Below the pieces are notes generated by a model, which made no database searches, was not told the DNA's origin, and saw only the letters and a list, made by a program, of their open reading frames with translations. From contig CAVSRM010000005.1 in assembly GCA_963730365.1 (NCBI GenBank), positions 558,001 to 622,000 of the forward strand: 64,000 bases of DNA, written 5' to 3'. Of this stretch, positions 9,269-17,791 are shown piece by piece. The position numbers and the translations under genes are program-made. Numbering within the stretch: the first letter of the stretch is position 1; each line of letters opens with the position of its first letter. Source of the stretch: Fodinibacter sp963730365 (GTDB taxonomy: Bacteria > Actinomycetota > Actinomycetes > Actinomycetales > Dermatophilaceae).

Positions 9269-11341
9269 ATGGGCGGAATCGCTCAGGTCATCACCCGCAA
9301 GTGGGTCGCCGGAACCATCGCCCTGCTCGCGCTCCTGGGCGCCGGGGCCGTCATCGGTGTGGTCGGCCAGGCGGAGCAGCCGCCGAGCAGCACCTCCGGC
9401 CTGCCGCTGGAGTCCGACAGCCTCGCCGCCGCGGAGCTTCAGGCGGAGCTGCCCGAGGACGAGGGCTCGGCGGCCGTCGTGCTGTACAGCAGCGACCAGG
9501 TGTTCAGCGAGAGCCAGCTGGCCTTCGTTCAGGCGCAGGCCCAGGAGCTGCCGGGCGCCACCGGTGCTCCCGCGACGGTGTCCGAGGACGGAACGGCGGC
9601 AACGGTGTTCGTTCCGGTCGAGGCGACCGACGCGCTGGGGACCGCGGATGCCGTGGCCGAGCTGCGGGAGGCGGCGCGCACCGACCTGCCCGACGGGCTG
9701 ACGGCCGAGGTGACGGGTCCGGCCGCCATCCAGGCGGACCTGGCCGCCGTCTTCGACGGCGCCGACTTCCGGCTGCTCGCCGCGACCGCCTCGATCGTCG
9801 CGATCCTGCTCATCGTCACCTATCGCAGCCCCGTGCTGTGGCTCGTGCCGCTCACGGTGGTGGGCCTCGCCGACCAGGTCGCGGCCGTCGTGGCCACCCG
9901 GGTGCTCGCCACATTCGACGTCATCTGGGACGAGTCGACGGTGGGCATCCTCTCGGTGCTGGTGTTCGGTGCGGGCACCGACTACGCGCTGTTGCTCATC
10001 TCTCGGTACCGCGACGAGCTGCGGGTGACGGAGGACCGCCGCGAGGCCATGGCGCACGCGCTGCGGCGCACGGCCGAAGCCGTCATCTCGAGCGCGTCGA
10101 CGGTCGTCCTCGGGCTGTTGACCCTGCTGCTCTCGGCGTTCCCGGCCACGCGTGGCCTCGGACTGGCCTGCGCGGTGGGTATCGTCATCGCCGCGGCCTT
10201 CGTGCTCCTGGTGCTCCCGGCGGCCCTCGTCGTCTTCGGGCGCTGGATCTTCTGGCCGAAGGTGCCGCGGGTGGGGCAGACGGGCCTGGCGGACTCGAAC
10301 TCGTTGTGGCGCCGCGTCGGCGACGCCGTGGCCGCCCGCCCGGCCGGCTTCGTCGGAGTCACCCTCGTCCTGCTGGCCGTGATGGCGGGAGGGGTCTCCC
10401 AGATCCAGACAGGCCTCTCCGGAGCAGACCAGTTCCTCGAGAAGCCCGAGGCCATCGCTGCCGGCGAGCGCCTGGCGGAGTCCTTCCCCGCCGGAGCAGC
10501 GGACCCGGCCGTCATCGTGACGCGAGCAGACCCGGAGGAGGTGGCCGCCACGGTCGAGCAGGTCCCGGGCATCAGCGAAATCCGGGTGGCCGCCAGTGGC
10601 AACGGCGTGTCGGAGGTCGACGCGGTCATCGATGCGGAGCCCGGGTCGGACGCTGCGAGCGACACCGTGGTGGCGCTCCGTGCCGCCCTCGAGGGCTTCC
10701 CCGACACCGTCGTGGGAGGCACCGAGGCCGAGGCACTCGACACGGCGGAAGCCTCTGCGCGCGACCGGCTCGTCATCTTCCCGCTCATCCTCGGGTTCGT
10801 GCTGGTGGCGCTCGGGGGCCTGCTGCGCTCGGTCGTGGCCCCGGTGATCCTCGTGGCGACGGTGGTCACGACCTACCTCGCGGCCCTCGGGCTCTCGTGG
10901 GTGATCTTCACTCAGGTCCTCGGCTTCGAGCGGCTCGACGACGGTGTGCCACTGCTCGCCTTCGTGTTCCTCGTGGCCCTGGGCGTCGACTACAACATCT
11001 TCCTCGTCACGCGCGCGGCGGAGGAGGCCGCGACGCACGGCAGCCGCCGGGGGATGCTGCGGGCCCTGGCGGCCACGGGTGGAGTGATCACCAGCGCCGG
11101 CATCCTGCTCGCCGCGGTGTTCGCGGTGCTCGGCGTCCTGCCCCTCGTCGTGCTGGCGCAGCTGGGTGTCGTCATCTGCGTCGGGGTGCTGCTCGACACC
11201 CTCGTGGTCCGCACGGTGCTCGTGCCGGCGATCGCGTTGATCCTCGGTGACCGGTTCTGGTGGCCCCGTCGGGTCGGCCCACCGGAGGCGCCGACCGCCG
11301 CATCCCCGGCCGCACCTGCCCTGGTCGCACCGGGTTCGTGA
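9269..11341 (+). CDS. MMPL-family (RND-type) membrane transporter
   Basis: Polytopic membrane protein of 690 residues in the MMPL/RND superfamily, which export lipids, drugs or other hydrophobic compounds using the proton gradient. One helix near the N terminus (AGTIALLALLGAGAVIG) is followed by a periplasmic loop, a first block of five helices with the GTDYALLLISRYR motif, a second loop, and a second block with GVDYNIFLVTRAAEE. The acidic GxDY residues in both halves are the expected proton-relay positions. I chose the ATG at 9269 because of GGGAG 8 bases upstream; the frame stays open 198 codons further up, antisense to marR. Regulation by the divergent MarR is likely. Confidence 0.92.
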   Translation: MGGIAQVITRKWVAGTIALLALLGAGAVIGVVGQAEQPPSSTSGLPLESDSLAAAELQAELPEDEGSAAVVLYSSDQVFSESQLAFVQAQAQELPGATGAPATVSEDGTAATVFVPVEATDALGTADAVAELREAARTDLPDGLTAEVTGPAAIQADLAAVFDGADFRLLAATASIVAILLIVTYRSPVLWLVPLTVVGLADQVAAVVATRVLATFDVIWDESTVGILSVLVFGAGTDYALLLISRYRDELRVTEDRREAMAHALRRTAEAVISSASTVVLGLLTLLLSAFPATRGLGLACAVGIVIAAAFVLLVLPAALVVFGRWIFWPKVPRVGQTGLADSNSLWRRVGDAVAARPAGFVGVTLVLLAVMAGGVSQIQTGLSGADQFLEKPEAIAAGERLAESFPAGAADPAVIVTRADPEEVAATVEQVPGISEIRVAASGNGVSEVDAVIDAEPGSDAASDTVVALRAALEGFPDTVVGGTEAEALDTAEASARDRLVIFPLILGFVLVALGGLLRSVVAPVILVATVVTTYLAALGLSWVIFTQVLGFERLDDGVPLLAFVFLVALGVDYNIFLVTRAAEEAATHGSRRGMLRALAATGGVITSAGILLAAVFAVLGVLPLVVLAQLGVVICVGVLLDTLVVRTVLVPAIALILGDRFWWPRRVGPPEAPTAASPAAPALVAPGS

Positions 11342-11570
11342 CCTCTTCGTGATCTCTCGGGTCAAGGTGCATCCATCCGGGGGGTGGGCGCCGAACTTCT
11401 CTCAGATCGTCAATCGATCCGCCCATGCATCCTCGATGAGGGAGTCAGCGACCCATGAGCCTCGCCCTGGCGGAGCCGGTCGTGCCCGCCGGCACGCCCC
11501 GGCCCTCTGCTGTCGGCGATCCACGGCCGCCGGAGACGACCTCGGGGGGACGCGAGGCTCCACGGCTGAC

Positions 11571-11583
11571 TATCGTGGACCCT
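11571..11583 (+). promoter_or_regulatory. Possible leaderless -10 of the ECF sigma gene
   Basis: TATCGT at 11571-11576 is followed by 7 bases and the in-frame GTG at 11584. This matches the leaderless start geometry of gatC, ilvD, leuB and others in the window and argues for an internal start of the sigma gene rather than the ATG at 11455. Confidence 0.45.
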
Positions 11584-12156
11584 GTGCGTATCAGTGAGGA
11601 TCTCGAGGTCGTCGCCGACGATCTCGCGCAGCGCCTTCGCGACGGGTCGAGAGAGGCCTTCGCGGAGGCCTACGACAGATGGAGCACGCTGGTGCACACC
11701 CTTGCCGTTCGTTCCCTCGGCAACCACCACGATGCGGAGGACGTCACCCAGCAGGTGTTCGTCGCCGCGTGGCGGGGCCGCCACACGCTGAACCCCGACA
11801 AGGGCACGGTGCCCGGGTGGCTCGTCGGCATCACCCGGCACAAGGTCGCCGACCTGCACGCCCAGCGCTCCCGCCGGGCCCGCGACCTCGAGGCCGTGGC
11901 CGGTGAGGCGTTGCCGAGCGAGCACGCTCCCGCCCACGACGAGCAGCTGGCGGTGCGCCTCGTGCTCGCCGACGAGGTCGATCGTCTGGGCGAGCCGCGG
12001 GCGACCGTCGTGCGGATGGCGTTCACCGAGGACCTCACCCACGAGGAGATCTCCCGCCGGCTCGACATGCCCCTCGGCACGGTGAAGAGCCACGTGCGCC
12101 GCAGCCTGCTCCACCTCCGCTCGCGCATGGAGGAGGTCGAGCATGTCCCATCCTGA
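11584..12156 (+). CDS. ECF-type RNA polymerase sigma factor
   Basis: Group 4 (ECF) sigma factor. Region 2 runs around AFAEAYDRWSTLVHTLAVRS and DAEDVTQQVFVAAW; region 4 carries the helix-turn-helix around LTHEEISRRLDMPLGTVKSHVRR. From GTG 11584 the protein is 190 residues, the normal ECF size. The frame extends to an ATG at 11455 with a GAGGGAG 10 bases upstream; that would add 43 Pro/Ala-rich residues. It overlaps the anti-sigma gene by 14 bases. The partner's RskA-type domain suggests the SigK-like branch. Confidence 0.9.
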   Translation: MRISEDLEVVADDLAQRLRDGSREAFAEAYDRWSTLVHTLAVRSLGNHHDAEDVTQQVFVAAWRGRHTLNPDKGTVPGWLVGITRHKVADLHAQRSRRARDLEAVAGEALPSEHAPAHDEQLAVRLVLADEVDRLGEPRATVVRMAFTEDLTHEEISRRLDMPLGTVKSHVRRSLLHLRSRMEEVEHVPS

Positions 12157-12946
12157 TCCGGAGCAGCTGGCCGACGTCGCGCTCGGTGAGACCGCGCCCG
12201 CCGACCTCTCGGCCCACGTGGCCTCCTGCGCCGCGTGCGCGGCCGAGCTGGACGGCCTGCGCTCGGCCCTGTCCGTGCTGCGCTCGCCGCGGCCGGAGCT
12301 GGTGACTGCCCCGGCCGGGGTGTGGGAGCGCGTCACGGCGACGATCGACGCGTCCGAGGACGCCGGGCCGGCGCCCGTCACGTCGGCCGCGTCGACACCC
12401 GATGACGGTCCCGCGCCGGTGCTCGCCCCGGTACCTGGCCCCCAGAGTGGCCCCGCGGAGCCGGCTGTCGACGAGGTCGCGGCCCGGCGGGCCAGGGCAG
12501 CGCGTCGGCGCGTCGGCGTCGGGTGGGTCGTGGGTGCGGCCGCGGCCGGGCTCGTCTTCGGTGCCGTCGGGTCCCGGCTGGTGGGCGGCGAGGAGTCCGC
12601 GCCGTCGCCGGTGGTCGTGGCGAGCACCCCGCTCGACACCCTCGACACCTCGACCGAGCTCGGGTATGCCTCCGTCGTCGACCGTGACGGCGGTGTCGAC
12701 CTCGACGTGCACATCTCGCCCCTCACCTCCGAGGACGGCTATCTCGAGGTGTGGCTGATCAACCGCGACCTCGAGCGGATGGTGTCGATCGGGGTGCTCA
12801 GCCCCGAGCAGAGCGACCAGTCGTTCACCATCTCGCCGGACCTCATCGACCAGGGCTACGTCATCGTCGACATCTCCCGCGAGGGCTACGACGACCAGCC
12901 CCAGCACTCCGGCGACAGTGTCGTCCGGGGAACCCTCCCGGCCTGA
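12143..12946 (+). CDS. Anti-sigma factor, RskA-like
   Basis: Membrane anti-sigma factor (267 residues) that would hold the adjacent ECF sigma factor. The N-terminal zinc-anti-sigma motif HVASCAAC (His-x3-Cys-x2-Cys) is near residues 29-36. A Pro/Ala-rich linker leads to one transmembrane helix near residues 125-150 (GWVVGAAAAGLVFGAVG). The extracytoplasmic part with DGYLEVWLINRDLERMVSIG is the RskA C-terminal domain. Release probably occurs by regulated proteolysis, as known for RskA. The 14-base overlap with the sigma gene indicates translational coupling. Confidence 0.9.
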   Translation: MSHPDPEQLADVALGETAPADLSAHVASCAACAAELDGLRSALSVLRSPRPELVTAPAGVWERVTATIDASEDAGPAPVTSAASTPDDGPAPVLAPVPGPQSGPAEPAVDEVAARRARAARRRVGVGWVVGAAAAGLVFGAVGSRLVGGEESAPSPVVVASTPLDTLDTSTELGYASVVDRDGGVDLDVHISPLTSEDGYLEVWLINRDLERMVSIGVLSPEQSDQSFTISPDLIDQGYVIVDISREGYDDQPQHSGDSVVRGTLPA

Positions 12947-13021
12947 GCCGGCAGCCGGTCGCGCCCTCGCGGCGGCGAGCCACCTCGTGGGCAACCGCCC
13001 GCGCCCACCAACCGGCATACC

Positions 13022-13034
13022 TAGGATGGGCGCC
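13022..13034 (+). promoter_or_regulatory. Leaderless promoter -10 of ilvD
   Basis: TAGGAT at 13022-13027 lies 7 bases before the ilvD ATG at 13035, with no ribosome-binding site between. Transcription should begin at the start codon. Confidence 0.6.
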
Positions 13035-14735
13035 ATGACCTCCACACCCGACATCAAGCCCCGAAGTCGAGACGTCACGGACGGGCTGGAGAAGGCGGCG
13101 GCACGCGGGATGCTCCGTGCGGTGGGCCTGGGCGACGACGACTTCGCCAAGCCACAGATCGGGGTCGCGAGCTCGTGGAACGAGATCACGCCCTGCAACC
13201 TCTCCCTCGACCGGCTCGCCAAGGCCGCCAAGGACGGTGTCCATGCGGCCGGCGGGTACCCGCTGGAGTTCGGCACCATCTCGGTGAGCGACGGCATCTC
13301 GATGGGACACGAGGGCATGCACTTCTCCCTCGTGAGTCGTGAGATCATCGCCGACTCGGTCGAGACGGTGATGCAGGCCGAGCGGCTCGACGGCTCCGTG
13401 CTGCTCGCCGGCTGTGACAAGTCACTTCCCGGCATGCTCATGGCCGCCGCCCGCCTCGACCTGTCGTCGGTGTTCCTCTACGCCGGCTCGATCCTGCCCG
13501 GCATCGCGAAGATGTCCGACGGGTCGGAGAAGACCGTCACGATCATCGATGCCTTCGAGGCCGTCGGGGCCTGCGCTCGCGGCCTGATGAGCCGTGCGGA
13601 CGTCGACGCGATCGAACGCGCGATCTGCCCCGGGGAGGGCGCCTGCGGTGGCATGTACACCGCCAACACCATGGCCTCGGTGGCCGAGGCTATCGGCATG
13701 TCGCTGCCCGGCTCGGCCGCACCCCCGGCCACCGACCGTCGGCGCGACGGGTTCGCGCGCAAGAGCGGCGAGGCGGTCGTCGAGCTGCTGCGCCGCGGCA
13801 TCACGGCTCGCGACATCATGACCAAGGAGGCCTTCGAGAACGCCATCGCCGTGGTCATGGCCTTCGGCGGCTCGACCAACGCCGTGCTCCACCTGCTGGC
13901 CATCGCGCACGAGGCCGACGTCGAGCTGAGCCTCGACGACTTCCAGCGAGTCGGCTCGCGAGTGCCGCACCTCGCCGACGTCAAGCCCTTCGGCTCCTAC
14001 GTCATGACCGACGTCGACCGGGTCGGCGGGGTGCCCGTCGTCATGCGGGCCTTGCTGGATGCCGGTCTGCTGAACGGGGACTGCCTCACCGTCACCGGGC
14101 GCACCATGGCCGAGAACCTCGCCGACATCGCGCCACCCGACGTCGACGGCAAGGTCGTGCGGGCCATGCGCGAGCCGATCCACGCGACCGGGGGCATCAC
14201 CATCCTCAAGGGCTCGCTCGCCCCCGAGGGGGCGGTCGTGAAGTCGGCCGGATTCGACTCCGACGTCTTCGAGGGCACGGCACGGGTCTTCGACGGTGAG
14301 CGGGCGGCCATGGACGCCGTCGAGGACGGCTCCCTGTCGACGGGTGACGTTCTCGTCATCCGCTACGAGGGGCCCAAGGGCGGCCCCGGCATGCGCGAGA
14401 TGCTTGCGGTCACCGGGGCGATCAAGGGCGCGGGGCTGGGCAAGGACGTGCTCCTCCTCACCGATGGGCGCTTCTCCGGAGGCACGACGGGGCTGTGCGT
14501 CGGGCACGTGGCACCCGAGGCGGTCGACGACGGGCCCATCGCGTTCGTCCGGGACGGCGACGGCATCCGCCTCGACGTCGCCGCGGGCACTCTCGACCTG
14601 CTCGTCGACGAGGACGAGATGGCCGACCGCCGCGCGAGCGGTGTCACGCACCCGGAGCCGACGTACACCCGGGGGGTGCTGGCCAAGTACCGGCGCCTCG
14701 TCGGCAGCGCGAGTGCCGGTGCCGTGTGTGACTGA
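13035..14735 (+). CDS. ilvD: Dihydroxy-acid dehydratase
   Basis: Iron-sulfur enzyme that dehydrates 2,3-dihydroxy-isovalerate or -3-methylvalerate to the 2-keto acids in valine and isoleucine synthesis. The 566 residues carry the cluster cysteines in TPCNLSLDRLAK (near residue 55), AGCDKSLPGM (near 126) and GEGACGGMYTANTM (near 200). The C-terminal GRFSGGTTGLCVGHVAPEA motif is intact. The ATG at 13035 is chosen on the leaderless -10. It sits about 9 kb from ilvBNC, so it is not in their operon; its last 8 bases overlap the following ABC ATPase frame. Confidence 0.96.
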   Translation: MTSTPDIKPRSRDVTDGLEKAAARGMLRAVGLGDDDFAKPQIGVASSWNEITPCNLSLDRLAKAAKDGVHAAGGYPLEFGTISVSDGISMGHEGMHFSLVSREIIADSVETVMQAERLDGSVLLAGCDKSLPGMLMAAARLDLSSVFLYAGSILPGIAKMSDGSEKTVTIIDAFEAVGACARGLMSRADVDAIERAICPGEGACGGMYTANTMASVAEAIGMSLPGSAAPPATDRRRDGFARKSGEAVVELLRRGITARDIMTKEAFENAIAVVMAFGGSTNAVLHLLAIAHEADVELSLDDFQRVGSRVPHLADVKPFGSYVMTDVDRVGGVPVVMRALLDAGLLNGDCLTVTGRTMAENLADIAPPDVDGKVVRAMREPIHATGGITILKGSLAPEGAVVKSAGFDSDVFEGTARVFDGERAAMDAVEDGSLSTGDVLVIRYEGPKGGPGMREMLAVTGAIKGAGLGKDVLLLTDGRFSGGTTGLCVGHVAPEAVDDGPIAFVRDGDGIRLDVAAGTLDLLVDEDEMADRRASGVTHPEPTYTRGVLAKYRRLVGSASAGAVCD

Positions 14736-15643
14736 CGACCCTGCTGGTCCGGCGCTGGAGCTCCTAGACCTGGTCAAGGAGTTCCGGGGGCGCCGGGTCG
14801 TCCACGAGTTCTCGCTCTCGGTGCCCCGGGGGTCGCTCTACGGACTGGTCGGCCCCAACGGGGCGGGCAAGACGACGACGCTGTCGATGGCGACCGGCCT
14901 GCTCCGGCCCGAGGCCGGGACCGCTCGCGTGCTGGGCGTTGACGTGTGGGCCGACCCGCCGGGGCGAAGGCCCTCATGGGGGTCTCGCCCGACGGCATGC
15001 GGCTCTTCGAGCAGCTCTCCGGCCGGGAGCTGCTGCATTACGTCGGGGCACTGCGGCGGATGCCGCGTGCGGCACCGCCGACCGCGCCCAGGAGCTGTTG
15101 GCGGTCCTGGACCTGGCTGACGACGCCAGCACGGTCGTTGCCGACTACTCCGCCGGAATGGTGAAGAAGATCGGCCTCGCGGCCGCCCTCATCCATGCTC
15201 CACGGCTGCTCGTCCTCGACGAGCCCTTCGAGGCCGTCGACCCCGTGTCCGGCCAGGTGATCCGCACGATCCTGCGGCGGTACGTGGTCGGCGGGGGGAC
15301 GGTCGTCATGTCGAGCCACGTCATGGAGCTCGTGGAAGGGCTCTGCGACCGGGTCGCCGTCATCTCGGGAGGGCGGGTGCTCGCAGCCGACACGGTGTCC
15401 GGGCTCACCCGGGGAGGAACCCTGCACGACCGTTTCCTCGAGCTCGTCGGCGCGACCGACTCCGCTGGGGGGCCGCACCCCGCGGCCGTTCCGGCGGCGG
15501 CCCTGGCTGCCGTGCTGGGGGTCCTCACCGCCGTCCTGCTCTCCCGCGTGGTGACGAGCGAAGCGGCCGGGCCCCAGGCGTCACGGGTCGACGCCAAGCT
15601 CGCCGAGGACGCTGCTGAGGAATCGCGTGACGACCCGCGTTGA
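14728..15643 (+). pseudogene. ABC transporter ATPase, broken by two frameshifts
   Basis: The ATPase of an ABC-2-type exporter can be read only by changing frame twice. Frame one gives the N-terminal part with Walker A GPNGAGKTTT. Near 14950-14965 the reading must move to a second frame (GVSPDGMRLFEQLSGRELL). Near 15070-15085 it moves to a third, which carries SAGMVKKIGLAAALIHAPRLLVLDEP (Walker B) and the switch SSH. Each shift equals one missing base, both in G/C-rich runs, so sequencing error is an alternative to decay. No permease follows; the tail ends in a short hydrophobic stretch and runs into phzF. The GTG start overlaps ilvD by 8 bases. Confidence 0.75.
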
Positions 15644-16505
15644 GGTGAGGCGCTACGCGGCCTTCAGTGATGACCCTGCCGGCGGCAACCCGGCGGGAGT
15701 GGTCCTTGACGCCGCACACCTCAGCGATGAGTACCTGCAACGGGTCGCCGCCGAGGTCGGCTACAGCGAGACGGCGTTCATCACCGGACCCATCAAACGG
15801 GACAGGGCAACATCGATCCCCATCCGCTACTTCGCGCCCGAGGGTGAGGTCGACTTCTGCGGCCACGCCACCATCGCCTCGGCGGTGGCCCTCGGTGAGG
15901 TCGCCGGCGCGGGTGCCTACACCCTGCAGACCAAGGTCGGCCCGATCGAGGTCTCCGCCAGGCTCGAGGAGGGCCGGGCCGTCGGGACCCTGCGCAGCCC
16001 GGACGTCGACTGCCTCCCTCTTGGTGAGCAGCTGCTGGATGACCTGTTGGCCGCCCTGCGATGGTCCGCAGACGACCTCGACCCAGCCCTCCCGCCTGCG
16101 GTTGGCGTCGGGGGCAACCGTCACCCCGTCCTGGTCGCGGGTGACCTCGGCCGGCTCGCCACCCTCTCGTACGACTTCGACGCGCTGCAGCGCCTGTGCC
16201 GCCAACATGACTGGATCACGGTGCACCTCGTGGCCCCGACGGGCAGGGGCGAGTGGCGGGCACGAGATCCATTCCCCTGGGGCGGGGTCGTCGAAGACCC
16301 CGCCACCGGCGCGGCTGCCGCCGCCTTCGCCGGATACCTCCGCGCACACTGCCGCGCCACCGCTGGGGATGCATTCATCATCACCCAGGGCGTCGAGATG
16401 GGTCGCCCCAGCCGCATCGAAGTCGAGCTGCTCGACCGGGCCGCCCTGATTGGCGGCTCGGCCAGCCGGATCGAACACGAGGTGGCCGGCAACCCACCGC
16501 GGTGA
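15627..16505 (+). CDS. PhzF-family isomerase-like protein
   Basis: PhzF/diaminopimelate epimerase-fold protein of 292 residues. Diagnostic segments are GGNPAGVVL near residue 20, SETAF with the catalytic glutamate near residue 47, CGHATIAS near residue 74, and DPATGAAAAAFAGYL near residue 225. Members are isomerases of small acids, but most chromosomal copies have no known substrate; there is no phenazine cluster here. The GTG start overlaps the end of the preceding broken ATPase frame by 17 bases. Confidence 0.88.
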   Translation: MTTRVEVRRYAAFSDDPAGGNPAGVVLDAAHLSDEYLQRVAAEVGYSETAFITGPIKRDRATSIPIRYFAPEGEVDFCGHATIASAVALGEVAGAGAYTLQTKVGPIEVSARLEEGRAVGTLRSPDVDCLPLGEQLLDDLLAALRWSADDLDPALPPAVGVGGNRHPVLVAGDLGRLATLSYDFDALQRLCRQHDWITVHLVAPTGRGEWRARDPFPWGGVVEDPATGAAAAAFAGYLRAHCRATAGDAFIITQGVEMGRPSRIEVELLDRAALIGGSASRIEHEVAGNPPR

Positions 16506-16554
16506 CCGCGGATCCCGCGCGTGCCCCTCGAGCCCAGGCCGCCATGGCCGGACT

Positions 16555-16621
16555 GGCGGAACCATTCCTCGGTGTGGTCGCCCACCCACTGCTGCTTGAA
16601 GTAGATGAGGTACCCGGCCAT
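16555..16621 (-). pseudogene. 5' fragment of a YCII/DGPF-type gene
   Basis: Reading leftward from the ATG at 16621, which has a strong AGGAGGAG site 6 bases upstream, the first 23 residues (MAGYLIYFKQQWVGDHTEEW and on) look like the opening of YCII-related/DGPF small proteins. After about WFRQSG the similarity stops and the frame becomes the antisense of phzF. The gene was therefore truncated at its 3' side, next to the phzF stop codon. Family identification rests on memory of such N termini, so it is tentative. Confidence 0.5.
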
Positions 16622-16699
16622 GAATTCTCCTCCTCTACCGGGGGCCAGACGCCCGCGGTCCCTTCTCTGCGGCGCGCTGGAGACCGGTACGTGTCGAGT

Positions 16700-17119
16700 T
16701 CAGCCAGGCGAGAGTCCGTGACGCGCTCGGCGAAGGAGCACCTGATGCAACCCGGTGGTGAGGACCCACACCACGAGCAGCCACATGAGTGCCTGGTTGC
16801 CGAGGTCGAAGCGCCAATCCATCAGAAGCACCGCACCGGTGAACAGTGCCGTGATGAGCAGGTAGGTGCCCACGGCCGCGCGCTCCTTGCCCTTCATGAC
16901 GGTTGAGTTCTTGTGGAACTCCGCGCCGAGGTCCTCGGGGGCGCCGAAGGATCCCAGCGCCGAGGCGAAAGCGTCCTCGATGGCGGCACCGGTGTCGATG
17001 CGCGCCTTGGCGCTGGTGCGCACGTGGTCCTCGAGCTCCTCGAGGTGAGGGATGAGGTCGGGGTGGGTGGAACGCAGCTGCTCGGCCCACTGACCGATGA
17101 GTGCATCAAGTGATGGCAT
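16700..17119 (-). CDS. HAAS-domain (DUF1700-like) membrane protein
   Basis: A 139-residue partner of the PadR regulator. The N-terminal helical domain (HLEELEDHVRTSAKARIDTG through GSFGAPEDLGAEF) is the HAAS/permease-prefix type often encoded next to PadR. Two transmembrane helices follow, around residues 80-97 (AVGTYLLITALFTGAVLL) and 110-125 (ALMWLLVVWVLTTGL). Its ATG overlaps the PadR stop by 14 bases. PadR-HAAS pairs are thought to sense membrane or ligand cues; the specific role is unknown. Confidence 0.8.
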   Translation of the reverse strand: MPSLDALIGQWAEQLRSTHPDLIPHLEELEDHVRTSAKARIDTGAAIEDAFASALGSFGAPEDLGAEFHKNSTVMKGKERAAVGTYLLITALFTGAVLLMDWRFDLGNQALMWLLVVWVLTTGLHQVLLRRARHGLSPG

Positions 17120-17459
17120 GAATTCCTCCTGTGTACGGGCCGCGCAGGGTGGCCAGGGTCGATGAGATCAGGTCGAAGTCACGCGTCTGGGCGTCGAGGT
17201 GGTCGCCTCCGGCCGGCAGGAGGCGGTAGTACTTCCTGACCCGGCCGGCGTCCGACGTTGCCTGGTAGTGCTCGATGTAGCGCCGGGACTCGAGGCGGTG
17301 CAGCAGCGGGTACATCATTCCCTCGGTCCATTCGAGCCGTCCGCCCGACGCGGCCAGAATGTCCTGCAGGATGGCGTAACCGTAGCTGTCGCCCCTGCGC
17401 AGGACCGCGAGCACGAGCGGTGTGGCAGAGGCCGCAACAAGGTCCTTTGCGAGCTTCAC
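17106..17459 (-). CDS. PadR-family transcriptional regulator
   Basis: Winged-helix repressor of 117 residues. The family-defining run GDSYGYAILQDI, then WTEGMMYPLLHRLESRRYI (recognition helix and wing), is at residues 23-62, followed by a short C-terminal dimerisation helix typical of the small PadR-s2 group. It shares an operon with the overlapping HAAS gene. A perfect inverted repeat 26 bases upstream of the ATG is a likely self-operator. Confidence 0.9.
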   Translation of the reverse strand: MKLAKDLVAASATPLVLAVLRRGDSYGYAILQDILAASGGRLEWTEGMMYPLLHRLESRRYIEHYQATSDAGRVRKYYRLLPAGGDHLDAQTRDFDLISSTLATLRGPYTGGIHAIT

Positions 17460-17484
17460 CGTGTCTCACCTCGTCGATGTTGGA

Positions 17485-17503
17485 TACCTAGAACCAATAG
17501 GTA
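17485..17503. promoter_or_regulatory. Putative PadR operator
   Basis: TACCTA (17485-17490) and TAGGTA (17498-17503) form a perfect inverted repeat separated by 7 bases, inside an unusually AT-rich patch just upstream of the PadR gene. A second, looser GGTATC/GATACC pair surrounds it. Position and symmetry fit autoregulation by the PadR dimer. Inference from sequence only. Confidence 0.5.
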
Positions 17504-17791
17504 CGATACCCAACAGTGCGAGGTATCACAAAGCCCGCCAGGACGTCGGCCTCGCCGCCCGCAGCCAGGTCGTGGACCTCAGCCAATGCCGCCACGGAAC
17601 CTCGGCGCTCGGGCGACACCAGGTATGCCTTTGCCTGCCGTGCCCGGGGCCGGGCAGGCACGGGGACGGACACCGACCACGGTCGCGGGCGATGACTCCA
17701 CAGGCCGGGCAGCCTCTCCGGGCCGGCGGCGCAGCTTCACTCCGGAACGGATATCGTCGAGAAACCGTGAGGGCCTGCGATTCGAAGGACC

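Noticed and set aside
17488..17673. 61-residue minus-strand frame with a helical-looking part (AEVHDLAAGGEADVLAGF)
   Set aside because: It is read through the PadR operator, has no RBS, and matches no family I know. Possibly a gene fragment, but not supportable.
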